64,000 nt of DNA, from NCBI GenBank assembly GCA_964017185.1, contig OZ024874.1:36494721-36558720 (forward strand), in the 5' to 3' direction. Shown piece by piece: positions 10,425 to 22,754 of this stretch; position 1 is the stretch's first letter; each line of letters begins with the position of its first letter. The notes beneath the pieces are model-generated. The model worked only from the letters and a program-made list of their open reading frames with translations, did not search any database and was not told the origin of the DNA. The DNA comes from Rugalucina vietnamica (Eukaryota; Mollusca; Bivalvia; Lucinida; Lucinidae). A program made the position numbers and the translations under genes.

Positions 10425-11345
10425 AGGGCAGCTCGACCAGCCGGCAGCAGCAGCCTGTGGGTGGTCTGTGTTTTTACTGTCCATACACCATCTTCCAGAA
10501 ATTATGTTTTGTGTCTTATGAAAATTTCTGAACTTTTTAAACACTAGCTGCCTGCAGCTCGACCAGCCACAGGCTGGTTGGTGTCTTTACTGTCCATACA
10601 CCATCCTTCAGAAACTATGTTTTGTGTCTCTTCTAATTACACCAGCTCTTCTAAATACACCAGTCAGTGAATCACAAGTTTTATCATGCAAGCAGCTCGA
10701 CCAGCCACAGGCTGGTCGGTCTCTTTACTGCCCAAACACCATCCTCCAGAAACTAATTTTTGTGTCTTTTGAAAATTTATAAAAACACTAGCTGCAGCAT
10801 ACATTTTGACCAACCACAGGCTGGTCAGTGGTGAACAGTGTACATACACCTTACTCCAGAAACTGTTTTGTTTCTTTTTCTTTTGAAAATTTCTAAATAC
10901 ACTAGCTGCCGCATACATTTTGAGCAGCCACAGGCTGGTCCGTCGTTTCACTGTCCAAACACCGTTCTCCAGAACTAATAATGTTTTGTGTTTTTTTTCT
11001 AAATACACCAGCTGCCGTAGGGTGGCTGGTCGGTCGGAGTCTTCACTGTCCATACACCATCCTCCAGAAATTATATTTTGTGTTTTTTTATAAATACACT
11101 AGCTGCTGCAGGCAGCTCAATCAGCCACAGGCTGGATGATGTCTTTACTGTCCATACACCATCTTCCAGAAACTATGTTTTGTGTCTTTTCTAAATACAC
11201 CATCTGCTAGACCGGGATACCTGAGGGCTCTGCTGTATTCAATGTCTATCATACAGAGGAATCACCCATTGGTTTTCTTGCAAGACTAGCCACAGGCTGG
11301 ATGGTGTCTTTACGGTCCATACACCATCCTCCAGAAACTATGTTT
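10425..11345 (+). repeat. Tandem repeat of ~115-bp units
   Basis: About eight units contain GCAGCTCGACCAGCCACAGG, a CTGGT arm, TACTGTCCATACACCATC, TCCAGAAACTATGTTTTGTG and TAAATACACTAGCTG. CCAGCC-ACA-GGCTGG and CTGC-GGCAG stems recur. A minus-strand frame of 129 codons is periodic with the array and is rejected as a gene. Confidence 0.8.
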
Positions 11346-12050
11346 TTCAAAATCTCACTTTGACCATGTCAAAGAGTAAAATAAATTTGTGGCATAGTTT
11401 TCTCATAAGTGTTGACCGATTTTCATTTTTTAAAAAAAAAATTTGGGCACTTTTCAAGACTTTCCGGTTACAAAAGGATGTTATGGTGATCAATATTTTT
11501 CTTGAGATGTTTCAGAAAAGTGAGATTTTGAAAAACGCAGTTTCTGAAAGCTGGTGTATGAACAGCAGTTTGTTTTCCCATGTAGGAAGATGTCACATGT
11601 GAGAATCTGGGCGTAAAACTGGGCCCAAATATGTAAATTAGACGGAATTCTGTTAACTTTTCCGGGCAGAAATCAGAAAATTTTAGGGCGTAATTCTAAA
11701 AGATTTGTATACACAAAGACCTTGACTTTCAGTTTCAGCACACCTTTTTTATAGCATAGAATATATTATATAAACGTTGAATAACTGACACATAAGCATG
11801 ATGAAACATGCATATCAGTAATCAAAAATCTGAATTAAAGATGCCAGTCTAATATTTATGAGTGTTATTCTTAAAATTGGTGGCCAGCTGCAAACACTGA
11901 AATTTAAATTGGGGAGGTGAGTAGGATAGGTTTAAAATGAGATATTGTAAAAATTCAGATCTAAAGGACACATGCACTAAAATTTAAAGATACGTATAAA
12001 TAACACTAACCTAAATTCATTTATTTTCTCCAGTTAATACTGGTTATTAT
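11346..12050. other. No recognisable feature
   Basis: AT-rich sequence with short chance frames and no identifiable repeat or exon. Confidence 0.4.
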
Positions 12051-12054
12051 TTTT

Positions 12055-12963
12055 TCAAGTTAATAGAAACAAGAACTCCGCGGAGGTCGTTATCGCACCT
12101 GCATCGGGCAAAGTCAATAGACCGTGAAATATAGGTCAAGGGCACCGGGTCAAGGTGCGTGATTGAAGGGCATGTCAAGGACAATATTACTATGCAAGGT
12201 TTCAGACTCGCAGCTATCTCTGACGTCGAGAAAACCCAACTTCGAAGTAAAAATTCAAAGTCAGTGGACCGTGAAATATAGGTCAAGGGCACCGAGTTAA
12301 GGTGCGTGCTTGAAGGGTGTGTCAAGGACAATTACTATGCAAGGTTTCAGACTTGCAGCTATCTCTGATGTCGAGAAAACCAAACTTTGACGTAAAAATT
12401 ATCAAAGTCAGTGGACTGTGAAATATAGGTCAAGGGCACCGGGTTAAGGTGCGTGCTTGAAGGGTATGTCGAGGACAATTACTATGCAAGGTTTCAGACT
12501 CGCAGCTATCTCTGATGTCGAGAAAACCAAACTTCGACATAAAAATTTTCAAAGTCAGTGGACCGTGAAATATAGGTCAAGGGCACCAGGTTAAGGTGCC
12601 TGCTTGAAGGGTATGTCAGGGACAATTACTATGCAAGGTTTCAGACTCGCAGCTATCTGTGATGTCGAGAAAACGAAACTTCAACATAAATGTTGACAAA
12701 ACTTCAACGTAAAAATTTTCAAAGTCAGTGGACCGTGAAATATAGGTCAAGGGCACCGGGTTAAGGAGCGTGCTTCAAGGGTATGTCAGGGACAATTACT
12801 ATGCAAGGTTTCAGACTCGCAGCTATCTCTGATGTCGAGAAAACCAAACTTCGACGTAAATGTGGACGGACGGACGAATGAACGAACGGACGGACGAACG
12901 AACGGACGGACGGACAGAAATTTGGACTCCTATATCGCACCCTGCTATAAGCAGGTGCGATAA
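12055..12963 (+). mobile_element. Pearl-like non-autonomous element with tandem core repeats
   Basis: Five core units carry GTGAAATATAGGTCAAGGGC at about 12124, 12271, 12418, 12565 and 12735: three spacings of 147 bp and one of 170 bp. The core is followed by a (GGAC/GAAC)n-rich microsatellite (about 12864-12918), and the 3' end closes with a hairpin of TATCGCACCCTGC against GCAGGTGCGATA. TTATCGCACCTGC near 12089 mirrors the right end. Core repeats plus an ACGG-type microsatellite and short terminal repeats match the pearl elements known from oysters; the family call is inference. Confidence 0.7.
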
Positions 12964-13342
12964 AAACACTTATTAACATTCTTATTGGAGCTTATTTAAA
13001 CCAGTCTTACAACTGCATATGTGTAACTATTGTAGAACAGGAAGTTGTAATTTCTTGCCTGACTAATTACGGGGGGAAAAGAATATGCCTCATTTTTTAC
13101 GGGCGGGAAGAAAAAATTTTCGCCTGGAAAAACTCAGTGCTTTTCAACTTTTTGGACGGAATTATGATTTTGGCTTCATTTTCGCCCGGAAAAAATGTTT
13201 TATGCCCCAATTACGTCTCATTTACAGGCGGAATCCGCCCCTAAATGTTGTATGGGCAGTCTCAACTTTAAGATGCATAAAATGTTTTCTCATGATATGT
13301 ATGGCTCTTTCTAAAAAAGTTTTCTGTCTTTATTTCAGTATA

Positions 13343-13440
13343 ATGGCCAATGGTTGGGAAGGTTGGTTGAAAGATGCAGAGGGGCAGAACCTGGCTGATG
13401 CTGTACTCAAAACAGCTAGCTCATCACTTTTTGTGATTCA
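13343..13440 (+). CDS. Possible coding exon, unknown function
   Basis: A start codon follows a good acceptor (TTTATTTCAG) and the frame ends at GTGAGC, a good donor. The 32 codons begin MANGWEGWLKDAEGQNLADA. A second acceptor at about 13967 (ATCTTTCAG) would add 12 codons before a stop. I recognise no family, and no further exon is evident before the MITE at 14075. It may be a small gene, a first exon or chance. Confidence 0.2.
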
Positions 13441-14074
13441 GTGAGCAGTATTTAAAGGTATGTGTGTAACGTTTGTATACTTTTTATTCTAAATACTTTA
13501 ATATACTAAAGATACTGCAAAAATACATAAAAGCTGTGAAACTCAGTGGCAAGGGTTTGATGACTAGAAATGTGATGTACTAGTAGTCTACTGATCATAG
13601 CTCTTGATACAGGTTTTCTAATCTGCATCTGCAAAATACACAATTTTATCATGACAGTGGCTGCTTACGCATTGGTTTTGTCTTCGAGGTTTGTGACAAG
13701 GAACAATATAAGCCAGGCTGCATATCCCATGAAATGTTAAAACTATGAAAGATCATGTTGTGAAATAGCCGCCACTTTGTGAAATTATTTGTGAAATAGA
13801 TCAGACTGAGGCTGTAGTATGTTTCTGCATGAATGAGTAAAAATAGCTTATGATGTAGTCTACATGAACAGATGAAAATTGTGTTTGAAGATTGATTTAT
13901 ATATAAAAAAAATGCTATGCCTTCATCTCAAACACTTTCTTATTTATGATTTCTATTATCTTTCAGCATGATCATGTTCAGAGGCAGGGGATGTAATCAT
14001 CCATGACTCACTCCACAAACCAGGATTATTGGGTTCTGATGATAAATTGTTAAAAACTTTATCAACTGTATAAA

Positions 14075-14310
14075 TGAGCCGCCTCGTGGGAAAACCAACA
14101 ATGTGGTTTCAGACCCGGTCCGACACAAACCAGCCTGTACAAGCACAGAAAAGAGCTAGAAGCTTGAAATTTCTGATTTAAGTAGAAGAGGAATTGTACT
14201 ATCAGAGTAGCGAAAACAAAGACGCTGATCAGCTTTGCGGTTACCGCGAAGCCGATCTGTGTGTTTGTTTTCGCCTATGCAGATTGTTGGTTTTCCCATG
14301 AGGTGGCTCA
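14075..14310 (-). mobile_element. TGAGCC MITE, copy A (236 bp)
   Basis: Ends read TGAGCCGCCTCGTGGGAAAA and TTTTCCCATGAGGTGGCTCA, imperfect terminal inverted repeats shared by a family with at least nine near-complete copies in this window. The interior has the family phrases GCTTGAAATTTC, GAGGAATTGTACTATC and GCGAAAACAAAGACGCTGAT, with a degraded central palindrome. AA flanks both ends. Confidence 0.85.
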
Positions 14311-14784
14311 AAAGAAGGACACCATAACAAGCACAGCTCTGACAGCCAAGTTTAATTTTTTCTTCTTCATTAAATATTGGACTAGCCAAAGTCTGTGGGA
14401 CTTTCAGTTTCAGATCTATATCACCAAAGCCAGCCAGTTGTCCTAACTGATGTAATAAACAGTACTGCTAATAAGTTAATGCTGTCCTGAATTTTTTATG
14501 CTCAGTTGATTTGAGAATGAAAATGGTTTTATAAATACTGTTAACCCGAAAGCAAAGATCTTCTCATGACACAGTCCAAAAATGGGAAACAAAGAAAACA
14601 GAAATAAATAAAGGAATAGAAAGCAATATTGTCTGTTTCATGTCAAAACATCACTGCTACACCCTACATGTACACATTTAGTTATGGTTTACACCAAACC
14701 TCTTTCAAAGGGGCTTACAACCAGGTTAGATGCACACAACAGGCTTTATAAAAATCACAAAGATACGCATGAAATTTGGCATTT

Positions 14785-14885
14785 TATGCAACAGCGATGG
14801 CCTGGTGGTAGAGTAGCAAATTCCTGAGGTCCTGGGTTCCATACATTTACAGTGTAGTGTCCTTGAGCTCTAATAATATTGGTTA
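14785..14885 (+). mobile_element. tRNA-derived SINE fragment
   Basis: GATGGCCTGGTGGTAGAGTA resembles a box A and GGTCCTGGGTTCCAT a box B. The body is short and decayed, related to the SINE at 15139-15320. Confidence 0.45.
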
Positions 14886-15138
14886 TAAACTCAGAAATGG
14901 CTGGTCCACAGAATATGACAAAATGATATTCTGCCATAACCAAACTAAACCAACAAAAGGATTTAAGAATAAGAATAATTGTTCTGTATAGATCTTGGGG
15001 GGTTGGACGATAGTGTCCAATTCATAATGAAATGGGCCTGACAGGCATTCCCACATATAACACATTTCTTTCATGAAGATCAGGTTATAAAGCAAACAAA
15101 CTAAAAAGTTATGTTCTGTCTACATACTAAGAAATAAG

Positions 15139-15320
15139 CATGGTGACCTAGTGGTAGAGCATCGGACTCACAATCAAGAGGTCCTAGGTTCAATCAACAC
15201 TTGAGGTGCTATGTTTTGTCATTGAGCAACACACTTTAACTACCCAAAGTACTGATAAATACCCAGGGAGTGGGGGCTCTGCCCTGACACGACTGCAACA
15301 TTGTTGACTAGGACTTTCTG
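15139..15320 (+). mobile_element. tRNA-derived SINE
   Basis: TGGTGACCTAGTGGTAGAGC (box A-like), then AGGTCCTAGGTTCAATC (box B-like), then a body with TTGAGCAACACACTTTAACT and AAATACCCAGGGAG. The SINE at 34272-34468 shares the body phrase ACCCAGG. An internal RNA polymerase III promoter is implied; activity is unknown. Confidence 0.6.
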
Positions 15321-15330
15321 CACCCACTTT

Positions 15331-16081
15331 AGCTCACCTGAGCCGTAATGCTGACAAGGTGAGCTTTAAGTATAGCCATGATTGGGCGTTCGTCTGTCGA
15401 ATAGATCTTCTCTGAAACCGCTTGGCTGATCAAGCTGAAAGTTTATGTGGAGCCTCCAAAGAAAGTTTGTTCATGGGATTCTTGACCTTGACCCAAGGTC
15501 ATTTAATTCTTGACCTTGACCCAAGGTCATTTAAATTAATATTATGTTTTTTGTCAGAAATCACGTGGCCGATCAAGTTGATATTTTATGTGGAGCCTTC
15601 TTGGGTAGTGGCATTAATATTTTGTTCACGATAGCTTGGTCACATGACCAGCCTTCTTGGGTAGTGGCATTAATATTTTGTTCACGATATCTTGGTCACA
15701 TGACCAAGATGGCCGCCACACCCATATATGTCAAAACTTCTTCAAAAATCTTCTTCTCCAGAACCAATTGGCGGATTTACTCGAAATTTGGTATGTACCA
15801 TTTGGGACTCCAGCCAATCATAGTTTGTTCAAATGATGAACCTGGGATGACATGTTTTATGGCAAGTTCATTTGGAAACAAAGGCTTTTACATGGGAAAA
15901 GGCGAAAACAATGGATATTTTGGAAACTGTTTTAGCCTGAGACGAAAAAAGAACAGAAAAGTTAAATTTTGCAAAATAACCCACATGCTTTCGAGAAAGG
16001 CTGGAAATCAGCTGTCATTAAATATTGCCTAACGTATTACACCAAGAGCTCACCTGAGCCTTCTGGCTCACAAAGTGAGCA
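15331..16081. mobile_element. Helitron-like element with repeat core
   Basis: Bounded on the left by AGCTCACCTGAGCC with an AAGGTGAGCT complement, and on the right by AGCTCACCTGAGCC, TTCTGGCTCA and GTGAGC. The core repeats TTGACCTTGACCCAAGGTCA and a block with TTGGTCACATGACCAAGATG, then CAAAAATCTTCTTCTCCAGA, as in the 41.3-42.9 kb element. A 162-codon frame inside is composed of repeat sequence and is not a gene. Confidence 0.6.
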
Positions 16082-16085
16082 TACA

Positions 16086-16930
16086 GTTTACCTATGCTCT
16101 CGCACCCCAGATTTCTGCAACCTTGAGGACAGTCCAGCATATAGCCAACTCCATGTGTACTTCTTACACCTTCATATCAGTGATTCGCATACCAAATCTT
16201 ATTGCCCATGCTTTAAACAGTAACTGAAATTGTTCTTAGGACTGGTGTGTTGGTTAAATTGCCTAAACTCTGGATGAAACAGAGTATTTAAACTCCCGCT
16301 GCTTTGCTGCTTTTTCTTGTTTATCTTTCATTTATTAAAAGGTCAATGATGACTCCTTTCGCATCCTCCACTTAATTGTCTTATTCTGCAAGAAACAATA
16401 CGATACTTTGCCATTTGGATAATACTAGTCTTAGTGTTGACTTCCCTCTTGAAAGTTACAAATTTACAGTAATTCTCTTTGGCTTCCAGTTGCCAAATCT
16501 AAAGGGTCACTCATGAGCCTACCGCGGTATGACCCACCTCTTTCTCATTAATATGTTCACTACTATTTAATGCTCTGTTAAAATCAATGATTGTCAATAA
16601 GCAAGACAAAGAAGTTATTTTACTTTATGGCTTATGCATTTTTAAAGTCTTTAAAAAACTCTAATTTGTGGGAGAAAATCGGGTTGATCAATGGCATGTT
16701 TATTTTCCAGAACAGTAAGATATGTTGTTTTTGTTTTTTTTTTTTTTTTTTTTTTTAGTTTGTATAGAGTTGTTAGAAACATCTTAATCTTAATGAGTCA
16801 GTTCTGAAGTAAGAAAAAATACGAAGAAGTTTAATTAGAAATGAGAAGTGTCTTATATGGCTAACGGCAACCTTTTCTACAATGAGACACGATCTATCTT
16901 ATTACAATACCAGAATACGGAACCGTTTCA
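16086..16930. other. No gene; poly-T tract and a small shared repeat
   Basis: Positions 16734-16757 are a T run. Around 16521-16562, CGGTATGACCCACC and CTTTCTCATTAATATGTT recur at about 32704-32740. Nothing else is recognised. Confidence 0.4.
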
Positions 16931-16934
16931 TAAA

Positions 16935-17555
16935 AACAAACAACTCCTCACTATAGACTTGATGTCCATGCCAATGAACGTAAAGTTCCCGAAACTACAT
17001 GAAAGATGTGTGTAGGCAGAAGCATGACACAAATAAGTAACAAAATCCGCATCTTGTACAGCTAGAATGCCCATCTATCCAACAATCCAGGTAATTCTGG
17101 TACCGTAGTAACCGGCGTTGTTTTTTCTTTTTGTCATAAAATTCTTCCTGTGCATTTTTCGGGGAAAAATTATCCAAAACGACGCATGCCAAACGTCTCA
17201 CAATTTTGCCTAAAAGTCATTGCAAAATGCTCGTTTGCTTACTTATATGTGCGTATTTTGGAAAATACGAACAGTTTCTGTAGAAATCGGCCGAATAGGC
17301 CTTGGTCGAACCTTGTTTACCAACTTTGGATCGAATGTTTAGAAAAATTATACAAAAACAGTTTTTCGTTCAAGCAAAAATAAAAAGTCAAGTTAATTCT
17401 CCATTAGATGCGCGTTTCACTTCATCGCGAACGTTTATATAGAATTGAAGAAAACAAGAAATTTATTCGCATCCATCAAATTTTGTAGCGAAAGCACCGT
17501 AGTAACCGGTGTTGGAACCGTTTCACCGTCGTCAACGTTGGACAGGGTGTTACAT
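16935..17555 (-). repeat. Interspersed repeat, copy 2 of an inverted pair
   Basis: Reverse-complement copy of 4405-5035, ending at CAACGTTGGACAGGGTGT. The two copies lie about 12 kb apart. Small indels distinguish them, so this is an old duplication or two independent insertions rather than an assembly artefact. Confidence 0.8.
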
Positions 17556-18860
17556 GGAATATTACGTGAATGCAATGTTGTTACCAGGGCCCTAACCCGC
17601 AACCCTGGTGAATAGCCGGGGCCTTGACGTTTGGTCCAGCAAATCCCTGCTAAAAGCCCCACCCTGTGGGGACTGCTCGTTGGTAAAACCACTGCTGTTT
17701 TCCCCCGTTGCCTGCTATATTTTCATTTCACTGCCCTTTATGCCTATATAAAGCAAACCCCATATATTTCCCCCACGCCACCGTGGCCAAACTTTGGTCA
17801 AAGCCTCGCTCATATTCCGGGGGAGGGCGGGGGAGCTGGCACAGTGTTATGATCTGTGATTATCGATAAACATCTCAAAGTACAGCTCGACACTGTTATT
17901 ATTATTATTTTTCAACAGCCAAGTGAGTTTTTACGAATTGTATTTTTTCACAGTATTGCAGCTTTATATATACAAAAAGGAGAATACCATTCCATTTAGT
18001 ATTTATGTCTGCATCCGAAACGAATGAATCGGGCACGCAAACGTCAATAGATTACTTGCGATCCACTCATGTGTGTGGTGTTTCGGTGTAATTAGATTTC
18101 GTGGTTGCAAGTGAGTGGTTCGGTCGTAACGTACTAATTATGCACTTACATGTAAGTCGAAGATTGAATACACACTTAATGTAGAAAATACAGTAAATAA
18201 TACATGTAGTGTGGTCATGCCTTAACATTTATATTGAAAATACTAAGAGATACCAAATTGTACTATGAACACAAACAAAATGAAATTATTGCATATAAAA
18301 AAGGAAAACTGTGGATACAAATATTACTCAAACGATGATAAATCAAACCTATAAGAAAGAACATGAGCAGTTAGGCGCCCTACGTCGTAACTGCTACCTT
18401 GTCATGAATAGTAAAAAATATATACAACCACAATTCAACCCTCTATAACCCTGTTACATAAATGGTGTTAGTATATCAACAGCTGGATGCCCTACATCAA
18501 AGCTGAAAATATCACACCACTTGATATCAATATATCTATCAGTAACTGCTTAACACCGTAAAGTTCGTCAGCTGTTAGCTGTCATACAGCATAACTGCAA
18601 AAAGAAAGACGCTACCTTTGCGAAAAAGTTACCATTACCATGGATAGAATTAAATGCTCTGCACTACAAAAACAAAATCCTCATGTGAATACTCTGTTTC
18701 ATCTACCATTAGAGTAAATGTCTCATACCGCAAGCCTCTAAAGGCGCCCTGCACCATTATAGATAGCATTTCACAATTTGTTTGTGTGAATATGTGTTCT
18801 GCCAGACGATAAAACGCATGCTATGATCTTAACAACGCGATGAAGAAAAAGCGCTAAAAT
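17556..18860. other. No recognisable gene
   Basis: 17556-17850 is GC-richer without a recognisable product. 17900-18860 probably includes the 3' non-coding region of the adjacent retroelement, but I could not define terminal repeats by eye. Confidence 0.35.
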
Positions 18861-18862
18861 TG

Positions 18863-19893
18863 CTAGACAGCACAGCTTTTTGTCAAGGATATCCGCACAT
18901 AATTCTTGTAGGCAGAATTCGAGCCCCATCTGCCCATGTGTTGTATCTCTAGTTCTGAAAACCCCATACCAGATGCTTTCGTCGCGGCCCCCACGCGAAA
19001 CGAATGTGATTTATACAATTTCATGTCATAGCCAGAAAAATCAACAGCCCGCGCCAAAACTGTACAAAAAATGTACGACTTACGGCCTTATTTGGTGGAT
19101 AACAGTACAAGGGTCCCGAAGTAGTCCCCCTTAGCGCCAAAAAAGCCACTAAAGCCGATACCGGACATAATATACTTGTATTATTGACACGTTCAATTGA
19201 CAGAATTACCGGTCTACTGGATTTATGCCACTTAAAATTTTGCATTTTTATTTCAATGCGTGAAACCACATTTTCATTACCAAACAATTGAATGTCCTCT
19301 AACTGTATGTTGTTCTGATTACCTTTTCCAGTTGCAGTTATCTCCCCTATTCGCAAAAACCCATAAAATGCAAGCAAAAACATGCTCTTAAACATGACTT
19401 CATCATAATGAGAATCTGTTACACTTGATAAAGACTGGACTAATTTAAGTAGTATAGGTTCCGTTATAGGTAGACGACTATCTCCCGTTCTTCCCGTTTT
19501 ATGAACAGATCGCAAGAGGCGCCTTATAATAAAAGCCATTGAAGGATCTGGAATATCCCTTAACTTATGAACATAACCTAATGCTGAGATATATGAACTT
19601 ATCGAAGCAGGCGCGTAGCCTTTTGCATTCAAAAACGTGATGAATAAGGAAAGCTTCTCAACAGAAATAGGAAATAACACTTCATGGAGCTTTACAAACT
19701 CTCCATACAATGACTGTGCTCTCTTATACAGCTGTTTTGACGTTGGTGATAAGTCGTTATCAAGGAGCTGCTGTAGCTGTTGTCTCAAAGATCCCAGTCT
19801 ACGATGTAGATCGTTTCGGGTTGACTGTTCATTTCCGGGGCCCTCTGCCGAAACTGGTCTATCTGTAAGCGAGATAACATATCTGGCAAACAA
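18863..19893 (-). pseudogene. DIRS/Ngaro-type tyrosine recombinase (frameshifted)
   Basis: The frame from 19893 has an N-terminal core-binding-like region, then FLLAFYGFLRIGEIT carrying the first catalytic arginine. The C-terminal part lies in another frame (19057-18863) with KSHSFRVGAAT (second arginine), IQHMGRWGS and AYKNYVR with the presumed tyrosine. The frames meet near 19050-19070 at a one-base type shift. In DIRS elements this enzyme integrates the circular cDNA without an integrase-type footprint. It lies downstream of RT-RNase H in the same orientation, as expected. The frameshift makes it a probable pseudogene, though a sequencing error cannot be excluded. Confidence 0.85.
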
Positions 19894-21376
19894 TTCATTT
19901 GGCTCGGCAAATGAGTCGATTTAAACAGAATATTATGCTTCAATGTACATAAGACTAACCGTCTCAAGAGTTTCATCAAATCTTCATCTCGAGAAGATTG
20001 TTAATTTATCACAACTGACACGGCTTCATTGTCTGTATAAAACTCAATGCATCTATTCGCAATCAAGTGCCCCCAAGTTTCCAGTGCAACAACAATCGGA
20101 AAAAGCTCTTTGACTGTAATATGGTACCTTGCAAAACACGAAGGCCATTCACCATAAAACCATTGTTTGCCGAACATACCCCCGCATCCGACATTACTCG
20201 CGTCTGTAAATAAATTCAATATCTCTGAATTTTCCCATCTGTCCGCAAGAAACAAACTTTTCCCGTTAAACTGGTCAACAAACTGTAACCACATTGTCAT
20301 GTCTGCCTTTGCAGATTTTGTGATACGCACTCGGTGATGAGGCCTCGCAAGCCCCCTTGTCAAATCAATTAGTCGTCGCAAAAACATCTACCAGGTACGA
20401 CTACTGAACATGCAAAATTGTGCAATCCAACTAGGGACTGAATTTCAACAAGGGTTAGTTTGGATCTCAACAAATAGCTACACAGTAAACTCCTAATCTT
20501 CAATATTTTGTCAGCCGGCAATCTTGCTTCCATTAATACAGTGTCCAGTTCTATCCCTAAAAATGTCAAAGTTCGACATGGCTTTACTGTCTTTGAGTGT
20601 TTAATAGGTATTCCGATGGTCTGGCATACATGCAAAAAATTGTTGAGTGTTCTAGAACAGTGATCAGTATTAGGAGGACCGATGAATAAAAAGTCATCTA
20701 AAATATGGACTACTCCTTTCGCTTGAAATTTATTTTCCATCACCCACTGCAGTGCGTTTGAGAGCCCTTCAAACCATTGACAACTAACAGCTAAACCCAT
20801 AGCTAAAGTCTTGTCATAAAAATAAGCATTCCCTATTTTGAACCCCATTAATTTAAAACTTTCCCGAGCGACCGGAACTATTTTATACGCATGGAGGATA
20901 TCTGATTTCGCGAGAAGACACCCCTTCCCAAAATACTTGATCAGTTGAACAGCGCAGTCAATGTTTTGATAATGAACAGTTTTATGACTCTGACTGATAC
21001 CATCGTTAGCAGATGCTCCCGCAGGAAACGACAAATGATGTATTACTCTGAATTCACCCTTTTCTTTTTTGGGAACCAAACCTAACGGACTGACTAAAAA
21101 CTCGTTGAATGGTGGTTCATAAAATGGTCCCACGACCCGCTTTGCTTCCAATTCAATGATAATCTTTTGCTGCAATATATGCGGTAATTTTTGTGCAGAT
21201 AAAAGATTAGTACAATCTCTGAACTGAATAGTACCTTCAAACGGAATTCGAAAGCTATTAGTAAAACCGTCAACAAGAAACAATCGTTTTTGTTCATCAT
21301 AACCTTGCAAATATCGGTCTAACATTTCCGTCGTAATGTCTGAATCATAATTAGATATACTAAACGGCAAACGCAT
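19785..21376 (-). pseudogene. DIRS-type reverse transcriptase-RNase H (broken)
   Basis: The RT part (21376-20369) has LLAKSDILHAYKIVP (first catalytic Asp), LAMGLAVSC and VHILDDFLFIGPP, the DIRS form of the Y/xDD box, followed by LTFLGIELD. RNase H follows in another frame (from about 20387) with NLFTDASNVGCGG, VKELFPIVVALETWG and FYTDNEAV, and continues beyond an in-frame TAA at 20003-20001 to LPSQMNCLPDMLSR. Two lesions are therefore visible: a frameshift near 20388 and the stop. The gene lies between gag and recombinase frames and shares their decay. Confidence 0.88.
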
Positions 21377-21397
21377 TTCCGAGGGACAATCAATAAG

Positions 21398-22459
21398 TCA
21401 CTTGCTTGGGGGTTGTGGTTTTGGCTGCGGTTTAGAAACAGGTAAAATCTTACTCTGGTCACGTGTCACGCGTAACGAACATGTTTTGTTCGGGTGAACT
21501 GCTTTGCATGTATCGCAAAAATGCCTATACGGGCAAGACTCATTGTTACAAACACCTTTATAGCGGAGCGAAAAACAGGGCCTCTGCTGAGTCCATGTAC
21601 CTTTTTTGCCAGGCACGATTTTTTGTCTTAACCCGACGGCTAACGCCTTTGCGTGTAAACTTTGATTAATGACATTCCATGGTAACGGTGTATTCTGTCG
21701 CCATTTGCGAAACATCTGATCATAATGCCTAGCTGCATTCTCCCCAGACATCTGTGCCATCTCCTGAATATGCCCAATATATTGTAACATATGTATAGCT
21801 TGATCCGGGTACTTCTCAACATATACCGACATATAAATCGTAAAAGCCTGGTTCCATTGTTCCATATTAAGCATGAAGATTTTCTTTTTGGGGGTCATTG
21901 TAAGTTGATTATCTTCTAATTGAATTTTGTAAGACTGAGATGTCTGTCTAGATAACAAAATACTCAAATCAATAAACTGATTGGACCAGATTTTCGATTA
22001 AGTACCCGTATCAACGTGCATGCCCAGAGGTACAGGTAGACTTGCAGCTGTCGCAGGCATAATAACCGCCCCCTCACCCTTTGTAGTTTCTACAATGTTA
22101 ATAGGGATCACCGACTCAGTCTTATTCTGACCGTCCACAGCAGATGAAGAAGTCTCCGAACCCTTAGGCGACCCAGGCTCCTTGTCAGTCGACTTGCCGG
22201 TCCGATCATGTTCCGCACTTGATGTATCATCAGCCGTCTTCTGTTTCAATTGTGACAAAACAGCCTCAGTAACTGTTTTTGTTATACTGTCTAACTGATC
22301 TGTAGACAGGGTAAATGTTCCTTGCGATGCCCTTGAAGAGGAACGTGTGTCCCTTCCTGTCTCCTTCCCAGCTATTGTCTGCGATTTTCCTGGTGTGGCC
22401 CGTTTTTAACCCCCAGTTTCTGTAACCTCCGTCGCCTTCCTCTTTTGTGAACGACCCAT
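21398..22459 (-). pseudogene. DIRS/Ngaro-type gag-like frame with two stops
   Basis: From an ATG at 22459 one frame runs to 21398, broken by TAA at 22408-22406 and TAA at 22000-21998. It opens MGRSQKRKATEV, has a low-complexity Ser/Thr/Lys region, a hydrophobic helical stretch (FIDLSILLSRQ) and a C-terminal CCCH-like cluster (CFSLRYKGVC, CPYRHFCDTC), which suggests nucleic-acid binding. Position directly upstream of RT supports a gag assignment. Identification rests on context and zinc cluster, not on a sequence search. Confidence 0.7.
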
Positions 22460-22754
22460 GTCTGAAACTCAAGCAAAATATTGTTATAATTTTAGACACA
22501 AAAAACATCAACCTAAATCATGACAAATGAAGCCTGTTATTATCGTGAAACTTTGAATGTTAACATAAAACAGACGCCTGTCTAAATGTATCATTCACAC
22601 GTTTGTTCTAATCTGACATTAATTGAAATTACAGCTGAAACGGTTTTTGGCTTTACACAGCGAAAAGTTGCTTAATGCAACACAAAATTAACAAGGTCAA
22701 TATACACCCGATATTATACTGTTGTTTAATCACGTTCAATGGAAAAACGAAAAC

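Noticed and set aside
10664-11053. 129-codon minus-strand frame
   Set aside because: Internally periodic with the ~115-bp tandem array.
15544-16032. 162-codon plus-strand frame
   Set aside because: Lies wholly inside Helitron-like repeat sequence and contains the duplicated core block.
18863-22459. Interpretation of the DIRS-type frames as overlapping functional ORFs
   Set aside because: The stops at 22406, 21998 and 20001 interrupt conserved frames, and the shifts near 20388 and 19060 fall inside domains, so decay is the simpler reading.
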